From: Alphaproteobacteria bacterium
GTDB taxonomy: Bacteria > Myxococcota_A > UBA796 > GCA-2862545
Assembly: GCA_020632885.1 (NCBI GenBank)
Contig: JACKEQ010000029.1
Coordinates: 1 to 64,000, forward strand
Direction of reading: 5' to 3'
DNA length: 64,000 nucleotides
The notes under the pieces were generated by a model. The model ran no database searches. It was not told where the DNA came from and was given only the letters and a program-made list of their open reading frames with translations. The position numbers and the translations under genes were made by a program. Positions 17,683 through 24,990 of the stretch are shown in pieces; the stretch's first letter is position 1, and the number at the start of each line of letters is the position of its first letter.

Positions 17683-19766
17683 CAGCCCACCACCTGGACC
17701 TCGTCGCGGCTGACGCGCTTCACCAGAGCGTCGAGGATGGCGACGGTGTGCTCGTCCTCGGCGTAGACGTCCCGGAGCTGGCCCGCGAGGTCCTTGGCCC
17801 GCCGGAAGCCGGTGATCAGGTCGCCCGCGATGTCGGTCTGGCTCTCGAGCATCTGCACCACCTCGACGAGCGGTGTGCCCTTCGACCAGGCCATGCCGAT
17901 CGGGATGAGCACAGGGTCGAAGGGGTACTGCTCGCCCGTGAGCTCCTCGGCGTCGACGACACGGGGTGCGTGGCGGACCCGCGAGATCCGGGTGGCCAGG
18001 GTCCGGTCGCGCTGGCGCGCCCGGAAGTTGGGCTTCACGTGCCGCGCGAGCTCGTTGGTCAGGGCGCAGAGCACCCCGAAGAGCTCGTGTGGGTCGAGGT
18101 CCTCGAACATGCCCTCGAGCACCAGCTCGCACACCAGGATCTCGGACATCTGGAGGTGGGAGAGGATCCGGGCGCCCGCGTTGAACCCGTTGTCGGCCGT
18201 GAGGTAGCCGATGTGCCGGAGATACGCGAGCTTGCCCTGGAACTCCTCCCAGCACCGTCCACGGTCGCGCTCGGCGCGCTTCTGCATGCGGCGCTCGCGC
18301 TTGTCGTCCGCGCTGGAGTCCAGACGGTCGGCCGTGCGGTGCCGCCACCAGTTCAGGAACGACTTCTCGACGATCTCCCGGCAGCGCTCGGGACCGTACG
18401 TCTCGATGAGGTTCACCACGCTGTTCCAGGACAGGTTGAACCCGCTGCGGACGGGCTCCACGCGGCTCTCGGCGTAGCGCTGGAGCTGCGGGCGGGCGTC
18501 CTGGTAGTCGCCGAGATCGAGCCGCACGACCACGTGCCCGACCTCGTCCATGCCACGGCGGCCCGCGCGCCCGGCCATCTGCATGAACTGGCGGGTGGTG
18601 AGGGCCGCGAAGGCGCGGCCGTCGAACATCTTGAGCCCGTCGAACACCACGGTGCGGGCGGGCAGGTTGATGCCCAGCGCGAAGGTGGACGTGCAGAAGA
18701 GCGCCTTGATCAGGTGGTCTTCGTAGAGCTCCTCGACCAGGGCCTTGAGCTGCACGTGCAGGCCCGCGTGGTGGAACGCGATGCCCTTCATGTAGAGGGC
18801 GCGCAACTCCTGGTCGAGGGCGGCTCCGAGCGCCGGGGCGCGCTCCCGGAGCACGGCCTCCAGGCGGGCGGACTCGTCCGCGTCGAGCAGGGAGCCCGCG
18901 TGCTCGCCGAGACGCCTGGCGCAGAGCTCGGTGTCGCGGCGGGAGAACACGAAGTAGAGGTAGGGGAGGAGGTCGGCCTCGACGACGAGGTCGTGGAGGT
19001 CGTTCGGGTGCGTGCGCCGGGCCGGACGCCGACCGCCGCGCCCCCCTCGATCGCCGCGTCCACCGCGCCCTCCGCGGCCCCGGCCGCGCCCACGACCACC
19101 GCGCGCGTCGCGACCGGCCTCCGCGAGGATGCGGTGGCCCTTGCGCTTGAACTGCCGGTCGTACTCGGCGGGCGAGACGATTCCGGTGTCCACGCACGCG
19201 TAGTGGATCTCGAGCGGCACGGCTCGCTTGGTCTCGGTGACGGTGACCACCTTCCGCTCGCGGACGTCCTCGAGCCAGGCCGCGAAGTCCTGGAGGTTCG
19301 ACAGGGTGGCCGACAGCCCGACGATCTGGACGGGCTTGGGCAGGTAGATGAGGACCTCCTCCCAGACGGTGCCGCGGTCGCGGTCGTCCAGGAAGTGGAT
19401 CTCGTCGAGGATCACCGCCTGCAGGTGGGGCAGCGTCTCCCCCGAGAGGAGCATGTTCCGCAGGACCTCGGTGGTCATCACGCGGCACGGGGCGTCGCGC
19501 CGGATGACGAGGTCTCCGGTGACCAGGCCGACCTTCTCCTCGCCGTACAGCTTCACGTAGTCGCGGTACTTCTGGTTGGAGAGCGCCTTGATCGGGGCGG
19601 TGTAGATCACCTCCCGGCCGTTGGAGAGGGCGTCCTCCACGATCCAGTCCGCGATGATGGTCTTCCCGGTGCCCGTGGGTGCGGCGACGAGCGCGCAGTG
19701 CCCCTCGCGGAGGGCGGCGATGGCGTCCTCCTGGAACCGGTCGAGGACGAGGCCGCGGTACTCCAT
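17682..19766 (-). CDS. Ski2-like DExH-box helicase with internal RGG tract
   Basis: A 694-residue superfamily 2 helicase. Walker A APTGTGKT is at 29-36, DEIH at 121-124, GLSATLSNL follows as motif III, and GRAGRRGMDEVG is motif VI. FALGINLPARTVVFDG is the Ski2/Mtr4/HelY signature. Between the two RecA domains, about residues 219-250 are almost pure Arg and Gly (GGRGRGRGRGGRGGRG and continuing), an RGG/GAR-type tract unusual in a bacterial helicase. The C-terminal part matches Ski2-type helical domains. The start overlaps the upstream regulator stop (TGATG) and its own stop overlaps the ligase start. Actinobacterial HelY is the nearest familiar relative. Role unknown; RNA turnover or repair are both possible. 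Confidence 0.88.
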   Translation of the reverse strand: MEYRGLVLDRFQEDAIAALREGHCALVAAPTGTGKTIIADWIVEDALSNGREVIYTAPIKALSNQKYRDYVKLYGEEKVGLVTGDLVIRRDAPCRVMTTEVLRNMLLSGETLPHLQAVILDEIHFLDDRDRGTVWEEVLIYLPKPVQIVGLSATLSNLQDFAAWLEDVRERKVVTVTETKRAVPLEIHYACVDTGIVSPAEYDRQFKRKGHRILAEAGRDARGGRGRGRGRGGRGGRGDRGGRGGRRPARRTHPNDLHDLVVEADLLPYLYFVFSRRDTELCARRLGEHAGSLLDADESARLEAVLRERAPALGAALDQELRALYMKGIAFHHAGLHVQLKALVEELYEDHLIKALFCTSTFALGINLPARTVVFDGLKMFDGRAFAALTTRQFMQMAGRAGRRGMDEVGHVVVRLDLGDYQDARPQLQRYAESRVEPVRSGFNLSWNSVVNLIETYGPERCREIVEKSFLNWWRHRTADRLDSSADDKRERRMQKRAERDRGRCWEEFQGKLAYLRHIGYLTADNGFNAGARILSHLQMSEILVCELVLEGMFEDLDPHELFGVLCALTNELARHVKPNFRARQRDRTLATRISRVRHAPRVVDAEELTGEQYPFDPVLIPIGMAWSKGTPLVEVVQMLESQTDIAGDLITGFRRAKDLAGQLRDVYAEDEHTVAILDALVKRVSRDEVQVVG

Positions 19767-20023
19767 CAGGTCGCCGCGTCGGGGTCGGCGGCGAGCGCGT
19801 TGCCGTCCGCGGCGATCTTCGCGTCCACGTCGGCCTTCCAGGCGGGTGGCTCCCGACCGTTCTCGAGGGCGTCGAGGGTGACCTCGAGGCGGTGCTGGCA
19901 GTCGGCGTCCACGAACTGCCCGAGCTCGATGAGCTGGGTGGTGCGCGGATCGACGTAGGCGTACGCCGAGAGCTGTGCGCGAGAGAGCCCCAGCGCCTTC
20001 CGGCGGTCCTTGATGTCGGCCAT
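19766..20023 (-). CDS. Small XRE-like helix-turn-helix protein
   Basis: An 85-residue protein. RRKALGLSRAQLSAYAYVDP followed by RTTQLIELGQFVD has the spacing of an XRE/Cro-type helix-turn-helix. The C-terminal 25 residues are Ala/Asp-rich. GCGGAGGACCGA ahead of the ATG is a good ribosome-binding site. It is the first gene of the coupled helicase-ligase operon and may regulate it. A DNA-binding adaptor of the helicase is the alternative. Confidence 0.55.
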   Translation of the reverse strand: MADIKDRRKALGLSRAQLSAYAYVDPRTTQLIELGQFVDADCQHRLEVTLDALENGREPPAWKADVDAKIAADGNALAADPDAAT

Positions 20024-20090
20024 TCGGTCCTCCGCCGGGCAGCCTATCTCACGCTGCTCGCGCCGCGGAGGGAGACGCCCAGAAACACGA

Positions 20091-20123
20091 AGGCCCCTCC
20101 GAGTGAGTCACTCGGAGGGGCCT
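20091..20123 (-). terminator. Intrinsic terminator of the tRNA-Gln/tRNA-Glu unit
   Basis: A 15-base perfect stem (AGGCCCCTCCGAGTG and its complement) with a three-base loop begins five bases after the encoded CCA of tRNA-Glu. On the minus strand it is followed by TCGTGTTTCTG, a modest T-rich tail. Confidence 0.85.
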
Positions 20124-20127
20124 GTGA

Positions 20128-20202
20128 TGGTACTCCCAAGGGGAATCGAACCCCTGCCTTCGCCGTGAGAGGGCGATGTCCTGACCGCTAGACGATGGGA
20201 GC
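20128..20202 (-). tRNA. tRNA-Glu (CTC)
   Basis: On the minus strand GCTCCCA pairs with TGGGAGT (one G-T pair). The anticodon loop is CCTCTCA with anticodon CTC, the T arm is AGGGGTTCGATTCCCCT, and the 3' CCA is encoded. Only 11 bases separate it from the upstream tRNA-Gln, so both are probably one transcript. Confidence 0.93.
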
Positions 20203-20213
20203 GTTGAAGTTGA

Positions 20214-20286
20214 TTGGCCCGCCAGGGCTCGAACCTGGAACCTCTGGAGCCAGAATCCAGTGTCTTGCCAATTCGACCACGGGCCA
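20214..20286 (-). tRNA. tRNA-Gln (CTG)
   Basis: The acceptor TGGCCCG pairs with CGGGCCA. The anticodon stem CTGGA/TCCAG encloses TTCTGGC, giving anticodon CTG. The T arm is CCAGGTTCGAGCCCTGG. The sequence after the discriminator A is TCA, so the CCA end is not encoded, unlike the tRNA-Glu and tRNA-Phe genes in this window. Confidence 0.92.
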
Positions 20287-20297
20287 GCTACGACCCC

Positions 20298-20325
20298 TAG
20301 TTAACCCCACCCCCCGACCGCGCAA
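20298..20325 (-). promoter_or_regulatory. Candidate sigma70-type promoter for the tRNA unit
   Basis: On the minus strand TTGCGC (20325-20320), a 16-base spacer and TAACTA (20303-20298) lie about 12 bases before the 5' end of tRNA-Gln. The position is right for a tRNA promoter. The match is partial and judged by eye. Confidence 0.4.
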
Positions 20326-20380
20326 GAGCCGTGCGATCACTTTCCCGTGAACCGTGCTCCCACCATGCCTTCTGCTGCGA

Positions 20381-20857
20381 TCAGGGGTACTGCTGGAGCT
20401 CCAGCTCGTAGGGGGCCAGGCGGTTGCGCACGCTGTCGAACCACTGCTCCTCGCGCTTCAGCACGCTGCCGTGGAGCGCACGAGCGTCCTCCCACCGCTT
20501 CTTGTCGGAGAGTGCGAGCGCCTCGCCCATGTCGGTGTAGGCGCGCGACCGATCCGTCCACGTGGTGACGAGGGTGGTGTGGAGCTCCTTCCACGCGTCG
20601 GGGGCTTCGACCAGCTCGGCCTGCATGTGCAGGTGGCGCGAGAGGGGCACCACCTCCTCGTCCCAGCGCTTCACGAGGGCGTCGCCCTCCATGCGGCCGT
20701 TGTAGATCTCCGCCGCGAGCTGGAGCCGGCGCTCGGCGAGCAGGCGGTTCTCGAGCATCAGGGGCTGGACTTCGGTGATGTAGCGGGCCGCTTCGTTCCG
20801 CTCGGGGTCGGACGCGGGACAGCCCAGCAGCAGCGCGAGGGGCAGGGTCAGAGACAT
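20381..20857 (-). CDS. Small lipoprotein of unknown function
   Basis: A 158-residue protein from the ATG at 20857 (an ATG at 20869 is possible). MSLTLPLALLLGCPAS is a lipoprotein signal with Cys13. The rest is strongly helical and charged (LMLENRLLAERRLQLAAEIY, DKKRWEDARALH), with no domain I recognise. It reads divergently from yceD. Helical periplasmic lipoproteins of this type often bind envelope partners, but nothing here says which. Confidence 0.6.
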   Translation of the reverse strand: MSLTLPLALLLGCPASDPERNEAARYITEVQPLMLENRLLAERRLQLAAEIYNGRMEGDALVKRWDEEVVPLSRHLHMQAELVEAPDAWKELHTTLVTTWTDRSRAYTDMGEALALSDKKRWEDARALHGSVLKREEQWFDSVRNRLAPYELELQQYP

Positions 20858-20932
20858 CGGCGGGAGCATACCCCAGCGGCGCTCGCCTTGCCCGGTCGGC
20901 GACACCAGGGTACCGGCCGACGTGGAGGTCCC

Positions 20933-21457
20933 GTGCGCGTTCGCGTGGAGGCGATCCCCGCCGCCGGCAAGACGGTGGTCGCGGGGCTCGAGGACGGTTG
21001 GGCCCGCGAGGCCGCCGCAGCTGCGGTGGACGCGGAGCCGGAGGCCCTGGAGGCGCGCCTGCGCATCCTGCCCGTGAAGAAGGGTCGGGTGACGATCGAG
21101 GTCACCGCCCGCGCTGCGCATCCGGCCACCTGTGATCGCTGTGGCGAGCCCCTGAGTCACGTCGTGGAAACCGAGGTCGCCCTGACCTATCTGCCTACGG
21201 GCGAGGACGCGGGGCGCCGTGATGACGACGAAGGTGTGGAGCTGGCAGAGGACGACCTCGACCTGGGGTGGTATGAGGACGGGTCGCTCGTGCTGGCGGA
21301 CGTCCTCACCGAAGCGCTGGCTCTGGCCACCCCGAGCCGCACGGTGTGTGAGGACACGGCCGGATGCGACGCCCGCACGGAGTCCCTCCTCGCGGAAGCG
21401 AAGCGAGACTCCGGCGGTCACCCCGCCTTCGCCGCACTGAAGAACCTGCAGAACTGA
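20933..21457 (+). CDS. yceD: YceD/DUF177 family protein
   Basis: A 174-residue protein starting at the GTG at 20933, which has GGAGG seven bases upstream. It contains the DUF177 pattern CDRCGEPLSHVVETEVALTY and an acidic stretch (GVELAEDDLDLGWYEDGSL). A second cysteine pair (CEDTAGC) lies near the C-terminus. YceD-type proteins are encoded upstream of rpmF in most bacteria and affect 23S rRNA accumulation. Position directly before rpmF supports the call. It begins the rpmF-plsX-acpP-fabF block. Confidence 0.85.
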   Translation: MRVRVEAIPAAGKTVVAGLEDGWAREAAAAAVDAEPEALEARLRILPVKKGRVTIEVTARAAHPATCDRCGEPLSHVVETEVALTYLPTGEDAGRRDDDEGVELAEDDLDLGWYEDGSLVLADVLTEALALATPSRTVCEDTAGCDARTESLLAEAKRDSGGHPAFAALKNLQN

Positions 21458-21469
21458 AGCGAGAGAGCC

Positions 21470-21649
21470 ATGGCTGTTCCGAAGAAGCGTATGTCCCGTC
21501 GTCGTCGCGACATGCGGCGCGCCCACGATCACCTCACCTTCACCGCGGCCGTCGAGGCGTGCCCGGAGTGTGGGGGCCTCAAGCTCCGCCACCGTGTGTG
21601 CGAGGAGTGCGGCACCTACCGGGGCATGAAGGTCCTCGAGGTCGACTGA
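21470..21649 (+). CDS. rpmF: 50S ribosomal protein L32
   Basis: A 59-residue basic protein. MAVPKKRMSRRRRDMRRAHD is the L32 signature, followed by a zinc ribbon CPECG ... CEECG. GAGAGAG precedes the ATG. It sits 12 bases after yceD and 7 before plsX, in the usual order. Confidence 0.97.
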   Translation: MAVPKKRMSRRRRDMRRAHDHLTFTAAVEACPECGGLKLRHRVCEECGTYRGMKVLEVD

Positions 21650-21656
21650 CCCCCTG

Positions 21657-22667
21657 ATGCTGCCCATCGCCGTCGATGCGATGGGGGGCGACCACGCCCC
21701 CGCGGCCATCGTCGCGGGAGCCGTGCGTGCGGCCCACGCCGGGACCCCTGTGGTCCTGGTGGGCGACGCCGTGCGCCTTCGACCCCTGGTCGACACCGAG
21801 CTGCGCAAACGCCTGCGCAGACGGGAGATCGACCTCACCGTCGAGCATGCTCCAGACGCGGTCGGTATGGCCGATTCGCCGTCGTCCGTGCGCAGCCGGC
21901 CCGACACGAGCGTCCGTCGCACCGTACAGCTCGTGGCCGAAGGGAAGGCCGCCGCGGCGGTGTCGTGCGGGAGCACCGGGGCCACCCTGTTCGCCGCCGT
22001 CCTCGATCTCGGCACCCTCGAGGGCGCCGATCGTCCGGCCATCGCCACGATGTTGCCCCGTCGCGACGGGGGACGGCTGGTGCTGCTCGATGCCGGTGCC
22101 AACGTGGACTGCCGGCCCGAGCTCCTCGCGAGCTTCGCCCAGCTCGGCGCGGCCTACGCGGAGGTGTCGGGGGTTCCGCGCCCCCGCGTGGGGCTGCTCG
22201 CGAACGGCGAGGAGGACGGGAAGGGCAACATGCAGGTCCGCGCGACCCTGCCCCTCCTGCGGTCCCTGGATCTCGACGTGGTGGGCAACGTGGAGCCTTC
22301 GGCCGCCATGGAGGGCGCCTGCGACGTGCTCGTGTGCGACGGCTTCGTGGGGAACGTGCTCCTGAAGGCCGCGGAGGGTGCGGTGGGCACGGTGGTGGCG
22401 CTGCTGCGCGAGGAGATCCGTCGCCGTCCGTCCGGGATGGTCGGGGCCTTCCTCCTGCGCGGGGCCTTCAAGCGCTTCCGGGCCCGGGTGGCCTGGGATG
22501 CCACGGGCGGGGCGCTGTTGCTCGGAGCGCGCGGTGTGGTGGTGGTGGGCCACGGTCGGGCGAACGCCGTTGCCGTGCAGGGCGCGATCGAGACGGCATC
22601 CCGGTACGCGCGGACCGGGCTGGTCGACGCCATGACCCGGCGGCTGGCGGGGGAACGACCCCGTTGA
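21657..22667 (+). CDS. plsX: Phosphate acyltransferase PlsX
   Basis: A 336-residue enzyme that makes acyl-phosphate from acyl-ACP for phospholipid synthesis. It starts with PIAVDAMGGDHAPAAIVAG, the defining PlsX motif, and contains VSCGSTGATL, LLDAGANVDC and NVEPSAAMEGACDVLVCDGF. The length is normal. It follows rpmF and precedes acpP, the conserved order. CTGACCCCC before the ATG gives only a weak ribosome-binding site, consistent with read-through from rpmF. Confidence 0.95.
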   Translation: MLPIAVDAMGGDHAPAAIVAGAVRAAHAGTPVVLVGDAVRLRPLVDTELRKRLRRREIDLTVEHAPDAVGMADSPSSVRSRPDTSVRRTVQLVAEGKAAAAVSCGSTGATLFAAVLDLGTLEGADRPAIATMLPRRDGGRLVLLDAGANVDCRPELLASFAQLGAAYAEVSGVPRPRVGLLANGEEDGKGNMQVRATLPLLRSLDLDVVGNVEPSAAMEGACDVLVCDGFVGNVLLKAAEGAVGTVVALLREEIRRRPSGMVGAFLLRGAFKRFRARVAWDATGGALLLGARGVVVVGHGRANAVAVQGAIETASRYARTGLVDAMTRRLAGERPR

Positions 22668-22731
22668 CCCTCGCGTGGCGCTGGCATACAACGCGCCGGT
22701 GCATCGGAGCATCCGATCGCAGGAGGATGGG

Positions 22732-22974
22732 ATGACTGCAGAGGAAGTGACCGAGAAGGTCCGCGACATCATCGCCGAGCGGCTCGACGTGAAGCGCAGC
22801 GAGGTGGTCCCGAGCGCGTCCTTCATCGACGACCTCAACGCCGACTCCCTCGACATCGTCGAGCTGGTGATGGGGATCGAGAAGGACTTCGACATCGAGA
22901 TCCCGGACGACGAGGCGGAGCGCATCCGCACGGTCCAGGACGCCGTCGACTACATCGTCGCCCACGTCTCCTGA
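22732..22974 (+). CDS. acpP: Acyl carrier protein
   Basis: An 80-residue acidic protein. DDLNADSLDIVELVM contains Ser39, the 4'-phosphopantetheine attachment site. The ATG at 22732 has a strong AGGAGG ribosome-binding site; an upstream in-frame extension would add 19 unrelated residues. It carries growing acyl chains for FabF, encoded ten bases downstream. Confidence 0.97.
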   Translation: MTAEEVTEKVRDIIAERLDVKRSEVVPSASFIDDLNADSLDIVELVMGIEKDFDIEIPDDEAERIRTVQDAVDYIVAHVS

Positions 22975-22984
22975 CGGGTCCTTC

Positions 22985-24283
22985 ATGACGCACGGCAACG
23001 TCCCGGACAGCCGCCGGGTCGTCGTCACGGGGCTCGGGACGATCAACCCGTGCGGGCACGACGTCCCCACCACGTGGGACGCGATGGTGCACGCGCGGTC
23101 CGGTACCGGGCTCCTCACCCGCTTCGACGCGTCGGACCTGCCCAGCCAGGCGGCCGCCGAGGTGAAGGGCTTCGATCCCGAGGTCCGCCTCGGCCGCAAG
23201 CTCGCCAGGCGCATGGGCCTGTTCGCGCAGTACGCCGTCGTGGCGTCCCACGAGGCGCTCGACGACGCGGGCTTCGACGCGGACGCCCTCGCAGCCGCGA
23301 ACGACCAGGGGGTCACCCCCGACGCCGATCCGTGGCTCGAGCGCTTCGGCGTGTACGTCGGCACCGGGATCGGTGGGTTCCCGGAGATCGCCGACGAGGC
23401 GGAGCGCCGCCTGCAGGACGGCACCCGCCGGATCAGCGCGCTGTTCATCCCGCGCGCCCTGAACAACCTCGCCACCGGGCAGATCGCGATCCGCTACGGC
23501 GCCCGCGGCCCGAGTCTCTGCATCGCCACGGCCTGCGCGGTGGGCAACCACAGCATCGGCGAGGCGTTTCGCGCCATCCAGCGGGGCGACGCCGACGTGC
23601 TGCTGGCCGGCGGCACCGAGGCCGCGCTCACGCCGCTCGGGTACGGCGGCTTCATGACCATGCGCGCCCTCACCCGGAACGTCGAGAGCCCCGGTTCGGC
23701 GAGCCGTCCCTTCGATGGCGATCGCGACGGGTTCGTGATGGGCGAAGGGGCGGGCATCCTGGTGCTGGAGTCCCTGGCCCACGCGAGGGCGCGGGGTGCG
23801 CGGATCTACTGCGAGCTCGTGGGGTACGCGGCCACCACGGACGCCCACCACATCACGGCACCTGCGCCTGGCCACGGCGGGGCGGCTCGCTGCATGAAGC
23901 TCGCGCTGGCCTCGGCGGGCGTGGCTCCCGAGGATGTGGGCTACATCAATGCCCACGGCACGAGCACCCCGCTCAACGACGCCGAGGAGACCGTCGCGAT
24001 CAAGACGGTCTTCGGCGATCACGCGCGCCGGGTGGTGATCTCGAGCACGAAGGGCGTGTCGGGGCACCTCCTGGGCGCGGCGGGCGGGCTGGAGGCTGTG
24101 GCGGTCTGCAAGGCCCTGGAGACGGGCGTGCTCCCGCCGACGGCGCACCTGGATCATCCGGATCCGGCGTGTGATCTGGACTACTGCCCGCGCGAGGCCC
24201 GCGAGACCCGGCCGCGCGTGGCGCTCTCGAACGGCTTCGGCTTCGGAGGGACCAACGCATGCCTGGTGTTCAGGACGTTCTGA
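22985..24283 (+). CDS. fabF: Beta-ketoacyl-ACP synthase II
   Basis: A 432-residue condensing enzyme of fatty acid elongation. The catalytic triad is visible: Cys184 in TACAVGN, His324 in NAHGTSTP and His361 in SGHLLGAAGG, with Lys in STKG. The C-terminus has NGFGFGGTNACLVF. An insertion around residues 97-112 (ANDQGVTPDADPWLERFG) is somewhat longer than in E. coli FabF. The 3' end overlaps rpiB by 25 bases, so the two are coupled. Confidence 0.95.
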   Translation: MTHGNVPDSRRVVVTGLGTINPCGHDVPTTWDAMVHARSGTGLLTRFDASDLPSQAAAEVKGFDPEVRLGRKLARRMGLFAQYAVVASHEALDDAGFDADALAAANDQGVTPDADPWLERFGVYVGTGIGGFPEIADEAERRLQDGTRRISALFIPRALNNLATGQIAIRYGARGPSLCIATACAVGNHSIGEAFRAIQRGDADVLLAGGTEAALTPLGYGGFMTMRALTRNVESPGSASRPFDGDRDGFVMGEGAGILVLESLAHARARGARIYCELVGYAATTDAHHITAPAPGHGGAARCMKLALASAGVAPEDVGYINAHGTSTPLNDAEETVAIKTVFGDHARRVVISSTKGVSGHLLGAAGGLEAVAVCKALETGVLPPTAHLDHPDPACDLDYCPREARETRPRVALSNGFGFGGTNACLVFRTF

Positions 24284-24705
24284 CGCTCGTGGTGGGGTCG
24301 GACCACGCGGCGGTCGCGCTGCGCGGCGCTGTGGTGGCCCACCTGCGGAGCCGTGGGCACACCGTGAACGAAGAGGGCCCGGCCGTCGGGGAATCGGCGG
24401 ACTACCCGGACGTGGCGCGTCCGATCGCGGAGCGCGTGGCCCGCGGGGAGCTCGACCGGGCCGTGCTGATCTGCGGGACGGGCCAGGGGATGGCGATGAC
24501 CGCGAACAAGGTGGCGAACGTGCGGGCGGCGCTGGTCATGGAGACGTTCTCGGCGCGGATGGCCACCCAGCACAACGACGCGCGGATCCTGTGTCTGGGG
24601 GCGCGCGTGGTGGGCGAGGGGCTGGCGCTCGACTGCGTGGATGCCTGGCTGGACGCGTCGTTCGAGGGCGGGCGGCACGCGCGCCGGGTCGAGAGGATCG
24701 GCTGA
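24259..24705 (+). CDS. rpiB: Ribose-5-phosphate isomerase B
   Basis: A 148-residue LacA/RpiB-family isomerase. GSDHAAVALRG holds the family aspartate and histidine, CGTGQGMAMTANKVANVRAA contains the catalytic cysteine and the phosphate-binding Gly loop, and QHNDARILCLGARVVG follows. RpiB interconverts ribose 5-phosphate and ribulose 5-phosphate, linking to the transketolase elsewhere in the window and supplying precursors for riboflavin. Usually glyA follows directly; here a repeat and two minus-strand genes intervene. Confidence 0.93.
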   Translation: MPGVQDVLTLVVGSDHAAVALRGAVVAHLRSRGHTVNEEGPAVGESADYPDVARPIAERVARGELDRAVLICGTGQGMAMTANKVANVRAALVMETFSARMATQHNDARILCLGARVVGEGLALDCVDAWLDASFEGGRHARRVERIG

Positions 24706-24734
24706 TTTCCGGCGTTATGTCGTAGGGTGGGTCC

Positions 24735-24979
24735 GGATTTCCTCTTATCGGATGGCGGGATCCTGGATAACCCCCGTGGCAGCGGGGGAGAGGGTGGGTT
24801 CTCGGGGTGAGTGAGGTTCCCCCTGGATTTCCTCTTCACGGACCTGCGAAATCTCGATAACCCCCGTGGCAGCGGGGGAGAGGGTGGGTTCTCGGGGTGA
24901 GCGAGGTTCCCCCTGGATTTCCTCTCCACAGACCTGCGAAACCCCGATAACCCCCGTGGCAGCGGGGGAGAGGGTGGGC
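24735..24979. repeat. Three tandem copies of a 90-base repeat
   Basis: The anchor CCCCCGTGGCAGCGGGGG occurs at 24771, 24861 and 24951, exactly 90 bases apart. GGATTTCCTCT recurs at 24735, 24825 and 24915. The first copy diverges between these anchors and the third is cut after GAGGGTGGG. Each anchor is a perfect stem CCCCCG/CGGGGG with loop TGGCAG, so three hairpins line up in the gap between convergent rpiB and the next gene. They may terminate transcription, or they may be copies of a dispersed intergenic repeat. Confidence 0.9.
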
Positions 24980-24990
24980 CCTGAGAAGCG

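Noticed and set aside
16129..19488. A 1,119-residue minus-strand frame that appears to fuse helicase and ligase
   Set aside because: The helicase is encoded in another frame with intact motifs. The upstream part of this frame is Arg/Pro/Gly-rich shadow sequence, and the ligase begins at 17682 by a TGATG overlap.
24735..24979. CRISPR-like array
   Set aside because: Units are 90 bases, contiguous and similar along nearly their whole length. There are no unique spacers and no cas genes nearby.
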